A stretch of DNA of 64,000 nucleotides from Kingdonia uniflora (GCA_014058105.1 JACGCM010000635.1:868001-932000), one strand, 5' to 3'. Counted from the stretch's first letter, positions 47,613 through 58,922 are shown. Numbers and translations are program-made. The notes: a model not told the origin generated them from the letters alone.

Positions 47613-47837
47613 GGATTTATCTTCACGAATCCCATGGATTTTACTACTCTGGTACCATTTTTGAAGAGTCTAACTTGGCAAAAGCAACAAGTTATAACAC
47701 TAAATCAAGGATTAAACTCAACAGTTTTAACAAACCCAAATTTTATTACTTCTCTTAAATCAGCTATAAACTAAAAACTTATTCTCAAATCAACAACTAA
47801 ATAAAACCATAGGCCCAAATTCTCTTTTATAGGAGAA

Positions 47838-47959
47838 GAGGCTTGGATAAAATAGAAATTCTAGAAAATAGGAATAAAATCTTAGTTTATCTTGTGTTGA
47901 GGCTTGGATAAAATAGAAATTCTAGAAAATAGGAATAAAATCTTAGTTTATTTTGTGTT
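47838..47959. repeat. 61-bp tandem duplication
   Basis: gaggcttggataaaatagaa ... cttagtttat(c/t)ttgtgtt occurs twice back to back (47838-47898 and 47899-47959) with one difference. It lies in the LTR-like part of the preceding element and is a recent slippage or repair event. Confidence 0.92.
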
Positions 47960-48192
47960 GAGGAATTAGAAAATTCCCATAAATTAAAAATTAATAAATA
48001 AACGATAAAATAGGAAAACACACTCGACGTAGAGTGTCAACGAGTGATGCAAGGTATATACAGGCGACCACAATACATCTATTTCTCAAAAAGCAAAATG
48101 ATCAATATCTCCAGCTATTATCTTTGGAATGAGAAAAATACCTATTTGGAGTTACATCATTTTGCATAATCTAGTAGTGTCATACTTCATAA

Positions 48193-48351
48193 AAGGACTA
48201 CAATCTTCTGTGTTTCTCTATAAGGGGTAAGGAACCTGATGCAATATTTTGGGAATTAAGAACAACAGATATAGTTACAGTAAAAGGGCTCACTGGGGGT
48301 GGAGATTTTCTGGCCAATGAAAGGACCTTTTTGTGTCAAAGAGTCATATGA
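48193..48351 (+). other. Exon-like open frame, 52 codons, unknown
   Basis: Open from 48193 to the TGA at 48349, containing GKEPDAIFWELRTTDIVTVK and GLTGGGDFLANERTFLCQ. The composition is protein-like and atypical of the AT-rich surroundings. I do not recognise the family. It ends 25 bp before the Helitron. Confidence 0.25.
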
Positions 48352-48375
48352 TAAAGATTTTTTTATATATATAAA

Positions 48376-48400
48376 CTAGTACTACCCGTGGCTCGCCACG
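48376..48400 (-). other. Helitron 3' terminus: hairpin plus CTAG
   Basis: Minus strand: cgtggcgagccacg (48400-48387; 6-bp stem, 2-nt turn), then ggtagta, then ctag (48379-48376), then T. This is the replication-termination signal of Helitrons. Confidence 0.8.
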
Positions 48401-51005
48401 ATGATCCTAGCGACGTGCTTTCGGCGCTACATAATTGACCATTAACACGCCTTCAGCGCTAAAACTCAAGTACCAAACTTTTGGCATTTCAATTATTATA
48501 GAGGGTCGTGACATTGAAAATTGCTAGAATAACTAGAAACATTTTCCCATATTCAAACCCAAAACCCTAAATGCAGTTAAATCGTGTTGGAATTATCTTT
48601 CACTTTTTTCTTTCGGGGCTACTCAATCACATATTATATTTAAAAAATCATGAGATTAAATTTGAAAATTTTCTCGCAAACAGTTGAATCACAAAGATAA
48701 CTCAAAACATTACCAGCAATCATGACTTTTCTAGGGATAATTTTGAGTTGATAGAGAGAGCGCCCTGAAAATGTTTCTTCCCCGCGATTTGAGATCGAAC
48801 ATGGAAATGCTTAAACTGGAAAAACTTGTAATATAGAAACCAATTACAGATAGATAATGATACAATTGAGAGTAAATATTAAATTAAAGTACAACAATAA
48901 AATGCCATATGAAAAATGAAAAATGCAAATTTCATTTCCAATGTGTTGATATTAAAACAAATGATAGATAACATCTTTCCCACTTCATAAAAATTCAGAA
49001 CTTGCTTTTAATTTGATTTCATCACAAATTTGAATCTTTACATATCTTTTGGAAATGTAATTAAAAATATATTTTATAGCTTTTGTCTCATAAAATCAGT
49101 AGAAATTAGGACAATTAAATTACATAAGAAATATAACTAAACAAGAAAAAATAAAATAAAATCAATATCATAAATAATAATGGTGAAAAATCTAAATGTT
49201 CAAATGTAAAGATTAAAGATTGTGGTTGAACAAACCTGTTTCTTTTGGAGAGGAGCTTGTCCTAGTGTTTTTTTTGAACTCTACCTCTCATTTCTACTAA
49301 TCAGGCACAATCACCTTCGTCGTTGTTTTCTCACCTGGAAATTCATTATTTAATCTTTAAGCAGTAGTAGAATCATGCAAGCATAGATGTAGTAGATCAA
49401 TCCTTGGAAGCATTAGAAGGAGAAAAACAAATTACTCCACTGGTGGTCCCTCTGAGATATGTTTTGCATTACCTCATATTGTCTTCCTGGATCATCACTT
49501 TTATAGCAGGATATCATCTGGCTGAATGATGCTTGCTTATACAGAGATAAAAAGTTTGAGTTTATAACTTAAGTTAGTGGAAACAATAACAATAGAGTAT
49601 ACATTTCATCATGATGATTGTGTTTTGTGGCAACTAATGTAGTCATGGTCAAAATTTTATGGACGAAGAAGAATAAAATTTAGAAATTTACTAACTAAAT
49701 GCAAGGGGGATACTTCTCATATGAAACTTCAAGTTAATGAAAACAGACCAGGGAGTATACTCACTTTTTGCTCCAACCCTGCAAAAAAAAAAAGAGAAAA
49801 TGTTACTAAAAGATTGCAAAAGTTGTCAAATAATCCTCAATGGCGAAAGAGCATCTGAAACTAAGTCTGCTAAACATCGAGGAAAATAAAGATATGCAAC
49901 TATTCTAATTTATGTTATAATGTGCTCATATCCTAGAACATATTATGTTTTGTTGTAGCATTGTCGCACTAATATCCTGTTATAGCCACAAATGTGTATT
50001 CAAGTTGATTTTGTGCTTATGTTGATTAATCTTTGTCTTTCTCCTACTTTTTCAGTCATTTTACAGGATGAAGTAGCTTAAAATATATATTCGCCTAACA
50101 AAGAAAGAAAGGATTAACAGGGAATCTGTTTTTCTAAAAGGTCAATATTGTTAGTCGAGGCTCTTTCAAAGAAGAAATAATAGCGTATAGAATAATTAAA
50201 AACTTACTCAAAATCTAGCCAAAAAAGATTCAAGTAGAAACCAAGATTTCTTAAGCAAATTTAAACATTCAAACTACCAAAAGTAATGCAAATTCAAGCT
50301 ACAATAATGAGTAATTAAGTGATACAGCCCACCCAAAATAACCCAAGTTAAGCTAAAATTAAGAATAAAGGATAAACCCCCACTATCAATACCAAACAAA
50401 CATAAGTCCAACCCTTGGACCTTAAGATCCAAGTCGGGTTTTTCAAACCAACCAATTTTGTATAAAATCAAAGGATTTATTAATTTTGTAAGTCTAGAAA
50501 AGCTACTTCAAATAGTTGTCATGCTTCCTCAATCACATATGCATAAACTAAACTCCAATATTAGACCAATTGAGCAATTAATAAAGGAGAAAAAGCATAT
50601 CATAAGAAGTAACTAAATTCAAACCAAAGGAAAGAAATAACAAATTGTTAAACATACCTTTAGAGGCAATATGAATTCATACTTTCAACCTTAAGGATTA
50701 AAGAATTAGTTAAAGAAAAGCATAACCAATATCTTAAGAGCGAGAAAGTCGTAACCAAGGTAGGTCAAACGAAACCCATTGTCTGTATATAAGATTAAAG
50801 CAGCAATCAGATAGAAAGAGTGAAGGACTCAACCTTCAATTTCTACAACAGCAACATGAAAAGGAAGAAAAGCATACACAACAAACTTGATTGGTTATAC
50901 AACCCCATGTTTCTCATTACTTTTTCTTTAATCTCCAAAACTCAATATCCATTCAGTAAATACAACAAACTCTAAGTTGAAATTTGAGATTGAAGTATAC
51001 TTACA

Positions 51006-51186
51006 GATTTGGGGAATTTATTGGGTTCTTCTTCTGTCCAGCTCTTTCTTGACCTTGATCATACATGTTAACTGTATTTTCTTGACTGAGCTGTTTATAA
51101 TTGTAGGTATCACCATGCCATTGTCGGTGGATTCTTGACAATGCGACATGAAGTGGAGAGAGCATATGCAACCATTCTCCTGTCAC
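51006..51186 (-). other. Captured exon-like segment in the Helitron
   Basis: Minus strand: preceded by aagattttag (acceptor-like), then an open frame of 60 codons (MTGEWLHMLSPLHVALSRIH, then HGDTYNYKQLSQENTVNMYD, QGQERAGQKKNP) ending at ...AATCT, followed by gtaagtatac, a perfect plant donor. I do not recognise the protein. Upstream (52160-51700) the DNA looks like a gene's 5' leader with CT repeats (52138-52152 on the + strand as ga repeats). This fits a captured host gene piece. Confidence 0.45.
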
Positions 51187-52379
51187 TAAAATCTTAAATC
51201 ATGTTTATGATGTCCAAGCCTAAGGTAATGAACTGTTGTCTGCTATATACTAGAAGACATTTAGACCAATAACTATGGTTCCAGATAGGGAAATACTTCT
51301 TCAAGTGCTTCCTATAAACCTTGAGAAGGAGAAATTGTTTTTACATATCAAGTACAATAACATTCCCCGTGTGTGCTATTTTAACCCAAAATTAAGATAT
51401 ATAGTTTGAAATGATTCTTATCGGCTGAGATGTACTATCAACATGTAGTTCAAAAGAATTTGATCATATGAGCAAAAGAATCATCATAAACAAAGATTTA
51501 TGTATCGCAATTGAACAAAGTTATTACTTTGAGCAATACATCACCCTGTTAAGAAGTTATCCAGTGGTCATTAGAAGTACCTTGTATATCCTATGCCAAT
51601 CTCTAAAAGTCCATACTATTATCGACTTTCAATGATGGAGATGCTTAGATCGTCTATTGAGTAATCTTCAAGTTCACATTTCTTTCTAATGAAATGGCAG
51701 GTTGTTTTGGAGTAGGCAAGCCTGCAGTTTCATTGTTAAGCATGGAAACAAATGAAGATGCTTAAAATCGTTATCACTGAAATTGGCCGAACTGTGAATC
51801 GCACTAATCATACCCAACCCATGAAGATCCCCAATTCAAAACCATAAACAGTGATGAAAACCCAGGAAGATCCCCAATTTCATTAATCAACTCGAAATCA
51901 AGCCATGGCAGCCAACCTGAACCACAAAATCAATCAATAGCAATGCAGTAAAAAAAGCCTAATTAGGTAACCCCAGAACATTCAAAACCGATATCACCAA
52001 ATAAAACCCTTGATCTATACCATTGATCCCGCGAAATTGAACATGAATCAACTCGAAATCAAAATCCTAAGTACCAAAACATTATCCCCCCTCACCAACA
52101 TCCTACTCCCATACCCTTTCGAAGCCGTTGCTTGAAGCAGAGAGAGAGAGAGAAGTACTAGGGAGGCGCTAATGGGAGAGACGGGAGAAATGAATTTGAG
52201 AGAGATGAATTTGAGAGAGATGAATTTTAGAGTTGGGAGAGATGGGAGAGGTAAAGTGATGAAGAGTAAGAGTTAATACCCTTTTATGTGTTAAGTCGAA
52301 ACTACCCCTAAGCCAAAGAGTTGAACAAATATCGTCCGTCGATCTCGTTCTTTCCAACAAATCTCAACCCCTCTTTATC

Positions 52380-52441
52380 TTTGAGACAATGGCAAACTTG
52401 TCTATTTCAATTTGAGACAATGGAAAACTTGTCTATTTGAA
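52380..52441. repeat. 31-bp tandem repeat near the Helitron 5' end
   Basis: tttgagacaatgg(c/a)aaact and then tgtctattt(c/g)aa appears twice in tandem (52380-52410 and 52411-52441), 27 bp inside the 5' terminus. Subterminal repeats occur in several Helitron families. Confidence 0.85.
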
Positions 52442-52726
52442 AAACACCATTGTGTAATGTAATATAGATGAAGAGGTTTCAGTATACAAAACACAATGTG
52501 GGGGAGCCAACATGAGAGGTTTAATATTCAGAGTCCGAATATAGAGGGGAAAAGCTCCAATCAAATCCAAGGATCCAAGAAATTCTTAGGTTTAAGCTCC
52601 TATTGCATTGCACTCTTTATCCTTTTTTTTAGTTCAGTTTTCCATAAATTAGCTTACTAATAGGCAATGCAAACTAGTTTTATTTCTTTTCTATCTTTAT
52701 ATGTCTTACTCTTTTGATATCACTAA

Positions 52727-52742
52727 GGGGGGGGGGGGGGGG
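52727..52742 (+). repeat. Run of 16 G
   Basis: Sixteen consecutive G bases on the + strand. The length may be unreliable in sequencing. It lies outside any recognised element. Confidence 0.9.
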
Positions 52743-52793
52743 ATATTTATCCTACTGATATCCCATTGTTGGAATATCATAACAATAACAATT

Positions 52794-52899
52794 TTATTTA
52801 GAACTAGCCTGAGGCTGCATGTTGGGCGGCAAAACCGGGGGCTGAGCATCAACAATGGCTGCCAAGTACACAAGGTTCTGCTGAAGCTTTGCATAGTAC
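52794..52899 (-). pseudogene. SSXT-domain fragment (GIF coactivator-like exon)
   Basis: On the minus strand the exon-like piece follows gaatattctag and reads YYAKLQQNLVYLAAIVDAQP and then PNMQPQAS before a TAA at 52796-52794. The block A.LQ.NL.YLAAIADAQP is the second half of the SSXT domain of plant GRF-interacting factors (GIF/AN3), which pair with GRF transcription factors in leaf growth. In GIF genes an intron commonly lies just before this block. The first half of the domain (the YLDENK part) is not visible upstream, and a stop comes early, so I call it a fragment. The match rests on memory of the family. Confidence 0.5.
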
Positions 52900-53939
52900 C
52901 TAGAATATTCGAAAAGGATCACCAGCTCGTTCATGTCTCTTCTACACGATATCTTTACTAACATAGAAAATTTTGTACTTATAAATTGGTTAGTAAGAAA
53001 CAAAGGACATCAATGTTTCTATTTTTTTCATAGTAGAACATTGGGAAAAAAAGATGCATTGACTTACACTGCCATTTCTCTCATATTTCTGGAAACCTGA
53101 CCCTCTAGACTTCATAATCAGCACATTGGTCTGATCCAGAAACTGCAGACAAAAGCTTCACCACAATGGAAGATAATTTTTATTTCCCAAACATCATGGA
53201 CGTCAGAAACTAGGTAAATACACAAAACAGTTACTCTCTACATTGTTGATTCTACTTTCGTAATTCAGCTACTACGTAATTACATATTATACATTTATAT
53301 GATACGTAATTGCAATCTTTTCAAAAAAAATCCCCTTACATGTGTTGTATTGTTAGGTACAATTTAAATACATACTGGACTTTGGATCTTCAAGAGATTA
53401 CTGTTGCTGAATTTTTTGAGTCCACAATATAGTATGATACACTATATTAAGTAGGGACTCTACATCTAGCTTTTTTCACAGGATATTTACTGATTCTTCA
53501 AAATTTGGCGATTCTGGGCAATCCTCGAATTCTTCTATAGAATTGCCATTGCTTTAGGTCTCTTCAACAAGGGAATAAACAAATACCTATACACTTTTTT
53601 AATCATTTGGGCTATAACTTTCAATGGTTACTTATGAGTCTAATAACCAATTTAAATTGGGGTGAAACAGAGTTTGCGTCTTTGGGGGAATGTTTTTTGT
53701 TACTTAAGTTCTTCCTTTCTTGATATGGGGTTCCCGCGGGTTTTGTTATTGGAAAATGCAAATTATATCAGTTTCAGGTATCTTGATCGGCCTTTTTTTC
53801 CATTTCGCTAGCCCATTTCTGTATTAGTCATTCTGATCTATGAGAAAAAGTTTCTTTAGTTCTTAGGAACGATAATTGTGCTAAGCGCCTAATATACGTA
53901 TTTTACTCACATACAACATATTTAACATCAAAAGGTTAT
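52900..53939. other. Spacer with one further exon-like piece
   Basis: At 53152-53076 the minus strand has ttgtctgcag, then an open stretch FLDQTNVLIMKSRGSGFQKY, then gtaagtc. It is exon-like, of unknown identity, and could be a neighbour of the SSXT piece in the same gene fragment. The rest is AT-rich without recognised features. Confidence 0.3.
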
Positions 53940-54444
53940 TAGGCCGATCCTGGCCCTACGCGCTAATGAGGAACCTTTTTGCCTTGCCTAGAGCAGAAAA
54001 TTTATATTATCTCCTATATTGGAGGATAAGATATCTTTTCCAGAGCTAATTAATTGTGATTATCAAGGCTAGCTTACATGACACGTATAAGATTAGGAGG
54101 CGAGTAGGACGGTCCTCGGTCTTAAGCGGTAAGAGGGAAAATTTTATCGTATATAAAGCAAATAACTTAAATTCTCACCAAAATTAGAAAATACGATGAC
54201 TTTTCCTAGATTTTATTAACTACAGTTAACAATGTGGGTCAGATAGTACACGTGTAAGATCAAGTGGTCCACAGTCCTAAGATATAGAGAATACTTAAGG
54301 ACGAGATATTTTATCCTATTTAAAGCAGAGAATTTAAATTATCTCTAAAACTTGAGGATGAGATCTTTTCTATAGCTAATTGCCTAGGGGTAAAGGTTGG
54401 TTAGATTGGATACATGTTATATCAAGAGGTGCTTAGAACAGTTC
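53940..54444. repeat. Divergent tandem repeat, 165-167 bp units
   Basis: The signature agcaraaaatttaaattatct-like start recurs at 53993, 54158 and 54325, giving periods of 165 and 167 bp. Each unit then has agataagatatcttttcc, a later gtcctmrgncttaag-like part and ttttatcstatwtaaagca (variants). A partial earlier unit precedes the first. The array stops exactly at the Copia-3 LTR. The period is within the range of plant satellite monomers. Confidence 0.65.
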
Positions 54445-55150
54445 TACTGAAAATCGAGGTAGCTACTCTCTCTTTTATGACAAGAACGATATGTAGAATT
54501 AGCTCTAACAGAAAAACAATCAAGCAAGAACAATAACAACGTAAGAATTCCAAGAGAAGGGAAGTGGAAAACCCTTACGGATAAAAATCTACTCCCCACG
54601 AGCAATCCACTAATAATCAAATAGGTTACAACGATCTCTCAAGCTTTCTCCAGCTTTAATGGTGTCTCTTTAAGCCATGAGTTTCTCTGGAATTAAATTC
54701 ACAAAGATAGGCTAAAAAATAACCTAAGACCCCCTTATAAACATGAGAAGCCATTACATAAAGATGGACTCAAAGTATGAATCACGAGATACACCAACGC
54801 CTCCATAACGAACTTCTAAAACTGACTTAATCAAGTCTATTCGAACAGACTCTCAGTCTATTGGAGCAAAGTAGGTTTTGAGGTATTTTGTTCGAATAGA
54901 CAAAGACTCTGTTAGAACAGACAAAATCTCGTTTGAACAACTTCTTGTTTTGTTAGAACGACTTGCATTTTATTCGAATAAACAGAAAAGTCTATTCGAA
55001 CAATCATGCCTCTGCCTCTTCTGCTTGAACAGATAAATAGTCTATTCGAACAGAACTTAGAAAAACCTTTTTCAAATCGTATTTGAACCTCGCTCGTCAC
55101 CCGAGCCCCGATGAACTTTCTCGAAAAAGATTTGAGTTCATACCATAACA
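54445..55150 (-). repeat. 3' LTR of Copia-3
   Basis: 706 bp aligned with the Copia-2 LTRs (actgaaaatcgaggtag ... taccataaca), followed by atctcctacttg, the complement of the polypurine tract, as in Copia-2. Confidence 0.8.
54840..55050 (-). repeat. TTCGAA motif array in Copia-3 LTR
   Basis: Cores or variants at 54840, 54861 (ttggag), 54891, 54912 (ttagaa), 54932 (tttgaa), 54953 (ttagaa), 54973, 54995, 55024 (cttgaa) and 55045. Intervals: 21, 30, 21, 20, 21, 20, 22, 29, 21. Confidence 0.88.
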
Positions 55151-55441
55151 ATCTCCTACTTGAAATCGAATCCCGTAACCCATCATCAGATCTCTAAATG
55201 AATTGCTTGCACTACCCGGACCATCATTCTTAAAAACCCACAGAAGTTGTACATGCCGTCAATTTCAGAAAAGTCACCACCTTCGTAAACATATCGGTCG
55301 GATTCACATCAGTTTGAATCTTCACAAGCTTCAACACACCATCCACGAGGAGCGAGCGAATATAGTGATACCAAATATTAATATGTTTGGTCCTAGAGTA
55401 AAAATCCAAATTCTTCGCTAAGTGTATAGCGCTTTAACTAT

Positions 55442-56029
55442 TGTAATAGCCTAATTCTGTGATCCGAACTTAGCCTTTACACCAAATATACTCAAAACGT
55501 TCAAACACAATAGATAACAAATAACAAGATGGTTTAGCGTGGAAAATCTTTAAATAGATTAAAAACCACGACCTCTCTAGAGAATTTTGAGAAAGTGATG
55601 GAGATCATATTGAGGCAGCTAATCTATTAGAATGAGTATTCTGAGAAGCTAAGATAACAGAGTAAGAACTTTTTTGTATCGAATGTTCTGTCCTTCATCT
55701 GCAGTTCTCTAGGTCTTTTTATAGGTCCTCTAATATGACCGTTTGATGACGATAAAGTCATTTAATGATGGACATTAATTAGTGTGTGTGAGATATCCTT
55801 TGACTAGATTATGTAACGTTCTGACCTTTGCTACTATACAACGACTCTATTACAGACTGTATGCTTCGTACAGGTCGAACTGCTGGTGTAGAGGTCATAT
55901 GTAATATCTCGAACTGAGGAAAGTTTGGTCATGTCTTTAGTAGTACTTCCAGTATATTGATGAGGTCGAGTGGTCGTATGATGGTCAAAAATGGAGCTTG
56001 AGTCCGAAATACGGAATAAGCTCCTTATA
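55442..56029 (-). mobile_element. Solo LTR of a Tat-type element in Copia-3
   Basis: 588 bp beginning tgtaatagcctaattctgt and ending ctccttata on the + strand. It interrupts the RNase H region of Copia-3 (compare the uninterrupted Copia-2 at about 38580-38630). Target duplication actat on both sides (55437-55441, 56030-56034). Its ends and layout match the LTR at 59886-60507 (tgtaatggccaaattctgt ... ccctaca), so both belong to one family. It arose by LTR-LTR recombination after insertion. Confidence 0.82.
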
Positions 56030-56034
56030 ACTAT

Positions 56035-57650
56035 CACTATACAGCTTGGGAGAAAATTATTCTCTACCAAGCTCTTTCATCAATACTTTTAGCCAAACCA
56101 TATCCTTGCATGCTTCTAGAGCTATAACATATTCTGCCTCTATCGTAAGCAAAGCTACAATCTTCTGTAGTCAAGAAACCCATGTAACCGCACCGCTGCC
56201 CAATGTAAAAATGAAACCACTAGTGTTCTTCTGCCTATCAATTTCACCCGCCATATCAGAATCAACAAAACCACGTAAGCATATCTGAAAGCCCCCATAA
56301 CATAATGCCATATCTTGAGTCCCCTATAGATACCTTAATATCTATTTTACAGCTCTCCAATGCTCCTTGCCTGGATTTCTCATATACCTACTAACAACTC
56401 CCACTGCTTGGGGAATATTTGGTCTCGTATAAATCATAGCATATATTAGGCTACCAACTGCCTATTGATAAGGAACCTTTTGCATCTCATCACGATCCTT
56501 CAGCGTCTTTAGACACCAATCTCTTAATAATTTAAAGTGACCTCCCAATGGTGTACTAACAGCTTTAGAGCCATCCATGTTAAACCGCTTAAGTACTTTG
56601 CCGATGTACTCATCTTGAGATAACTTCAATTCTCACCACTTTTTATCCCTTGTAACTCGCATACAAAGAACTTGCTTTGCCGTACCCAAGTCCTTCATAG
56701 AAATCTCCTGGGATAACTGTTCCTTCAAATTTATAATTTTTCCCATGTCAGCACTACCTACCAGCATATCATCTACATACAGAAGTAGAATAATATACGA
56801 TTTCCACGTATTTTTGATAAAACAATACTGATCCGCATTACTCTTCGAATAACCATTTCTGGACATGAATTGTTCAAATTTCAAATGTCACTATCTCGGC
56901 GCTTGTTTTAAACCATATAAGCTCTTCGTGAGCCTACAACCGAATAACCTTCTGGCTGATTGATATAAATTTCTTCATCAAGGATACCTTGAAGATATGT
57001 TGTCTTGATATCTAGTTGCTCAAGATGTAAATCTTTAACTACAACTATATTCATCACAACCGGAATAGTAGACATCTTCACAACAGGGGCAAAGATCTCA
57101 CCGAAATCAGCACCTTCTTTTTGCTAAAAGCCCTTTACTATAAGTCCTGCCTTGAATCTCCTTGAACCGTTAGATTCCTACTTTAGTCTGTATATCCCCT
57201 TGTTGTGCAATGTTCACTTCTCTTTCAGTAACCAAACTAAATCCCAAGTTCGATAAACTGATAATGACTGCATCTTATCATCCATAGCAAGCTCCCACTT
57301 GCTCTTGGCTTCCACATCTAAAGCCTCCTTGTAACTTTCTAGTTCACCACCATCCGTAAGTAACATATGATTTAGGGAGTTAAAGTACCTTGCCAAAATT
57401 CTTGCAACTCTCAGCCACTTTTTAAGTACTATTGGAATGTCTAGATCATTAGGTTCCTCGTTTTGATTTGCTGCATCAGACACAACAATGACTTCTTCAT
57501 CAACCTCTCGAGAAGGTTCATTATTTTCAATGTCGACATTTTCTACTACTTCACTTTGACTTCTTTCACTAGGTACTTTGAAATTTTTATACAAGACTTC
57601 CTCATTTAATGTAACGTTACGGCTCCGGATAACTTTCTGATTCTTCACAT
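56035..57650 (-). pseudogene. RT and RNase H of Copia-3
   Basis: The minus frame 57648-57214 reads the integrase-RT link (VIRSRNVTLNEEVLYKNFKV, later SKWELAMDDKMQSL and RTWDLVWLLKEK). RT continues through broken frames, with the catalytic YVDD at 56768-56779 in YIILLLYVDDMLVGSADMG, then LSQEISMKDLGTAKQVL. It matches Copia-2 throughout, so the pair can be aligned to date their divergence. The solo LTR cuts the RNase H part. Confidence 0.78.
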
Positions 57651-58922
57651 CCTAAAATTGGTGCCCAAACTCATCACTACCGTATCCAATGAATATGCAC
57701 TTCGTCGACTTTATATCTAACTTGGTCCTTGTATCTAAATTATGAAGCACATATGAGGTACAACTGAAGATACGTAACTAATTATTTACTGGTTCATGCT
57801 TCTTCAGGAAGTCCATAATCCAAAGCCGATGAAGGCCCTCTGTTAATCAAGTATGCCACCATACAAACCGCATCCGCCCAAAAACACTTTAGCAATACAG
57901 CGTTGAGTCTCATACTCCTTGCTCAATCGTTTCTTGTTCGATTCATGCATTCAATAATACGATTTTGTTACGGTATTCTGGGTATAGTCTTCTGTTTCCT
58001 AATCTTGTTTGATGCACAAAAGTCTTCAAACTCATTACTATAGCATTCTCCCCCGGTATCCGACCTACGATACTTTAGTTTGAAGCTAGTTAATTTTCAT
58101 CTAGAGCCCTCCACCCCTGGAATTTATCGAACACATCTTATTTCTTATTCATGAAGTAGACCCACAGTTTACAAGTAGCATCATCAATAAAAGTAACGTA
58201 ATAATGAGAACCACCAAGAAAAGATACCTTGGTTGGCTCCTAAACATCTGTGTGAACAAGATCCAACTTTCTAGGTTTCATTGATCTTCCAGATAATTTG
58301 AAACTGACCTTCTTCTATTTCGTAAGAACTCATTCTTCAAGAAACTTTAGATAAACCTCAATAAGACCCTCTTGCTTTTCCTTTCCTACCATTTTCTTCA
58401 TCCCCTATTCACTAATGTGACCGAGCCTTTTATGCCATGTACATGTATCAATCCCCGGAGTGGCCGTACAAATAGCGAAAATTATGTTTTGCATTATATA
58501 CAACGTTCCTTGTCGCAAGCCTCGGGCTACTACCACAGCTCCATTTATAAAATTTAGAAGGTAGCACCAAAGGTACTAAAATATCCACCATCATCCATAA
58601 ATTTTTGAAGCGATATCAAGTTACGCTCCAATTTGGGTGTAAGTATCATATTCTATAAAACCAACATTCCCTCTAAAGGAAACAAAAATCTAGCATTTCC
58701 CTTTTAGTAATATTGTGTGTACTCTTATCTACAAGAAAGACCGTACCAAAGTCACCATTAATAATATTATTTAGAAAAACCTACGATCACAGTAACATGG
58801 AAAGAGGTAGCCAAATCAACTATCTGAGATTCATTTACGTCGTCACATGATAGTAGTGGAGCCTCATCAGAACTAACCTCTTCAGTAAGGTTCATTATAT
58901 CTTTCTCTTCATCATCAATTTT
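57651..58922 (-). pseudogene. Protease and integrase of Copia-3
   Basis: Protease near 58870-58800 on the minus strand: NLTEEVSSDEAPLLSCDDV, ESQIVDLATSFHVT. In Copia-2 the active-site triplet is Asp-Ser-Gly; here it reads Asp-Leu-Ala, so the site is destroyed. Integrase pieces run down to about 57650 with stops in all frames. Confidence 0.65.

Larger units (their letters stand above)
47074..48030 (-). mobile_element. 5' end of another retroelement
   Basis: On the minus strand an LTR-like stretch (about 48030-47662, far end not defined) is followed by the primer site tggtaccagag (47657-47647) and an open gag-position frame from 47612. The remainder is cut off at 47073, where the Reina-like element begins, so the latter may have inserted into it. 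No second LTR was found. Confidence 0.5.
48376..52468 (-). mobile_element. Non-autonomous Helitron, 4.1 kb
   Basis: On the minus strand it starts TCTATATTACATTACACAAT, preceded by A, and ends with a hairpin, 7 nt, and CTAG, followed by T. TC at the 5' end, CTRR at the 3' end, a subterminal hairpin and insertion between A and T are the structural definition of Helitrons. There are no terminal inverted repeats or target duplication. No Rep/helicase frame is seen, so it depends on another element. Inside are AT-rich segments and exon-like pieces on the minus strand (see 51006-51186), as expected for a gene-capturing Helitron. Confidence 0.75.

Noticed and set aside
47293..47758. + strand frames of 62 and 85 codons
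   Set aside because: They overlap the minus frame that follows a primer-binding site, or LTR sequence; no motif.
52138..52152. ga-repeat microsatellite
   Set aside because: Short and ordinary; probably the CT-rich leader of a captured gene on the minus strand.
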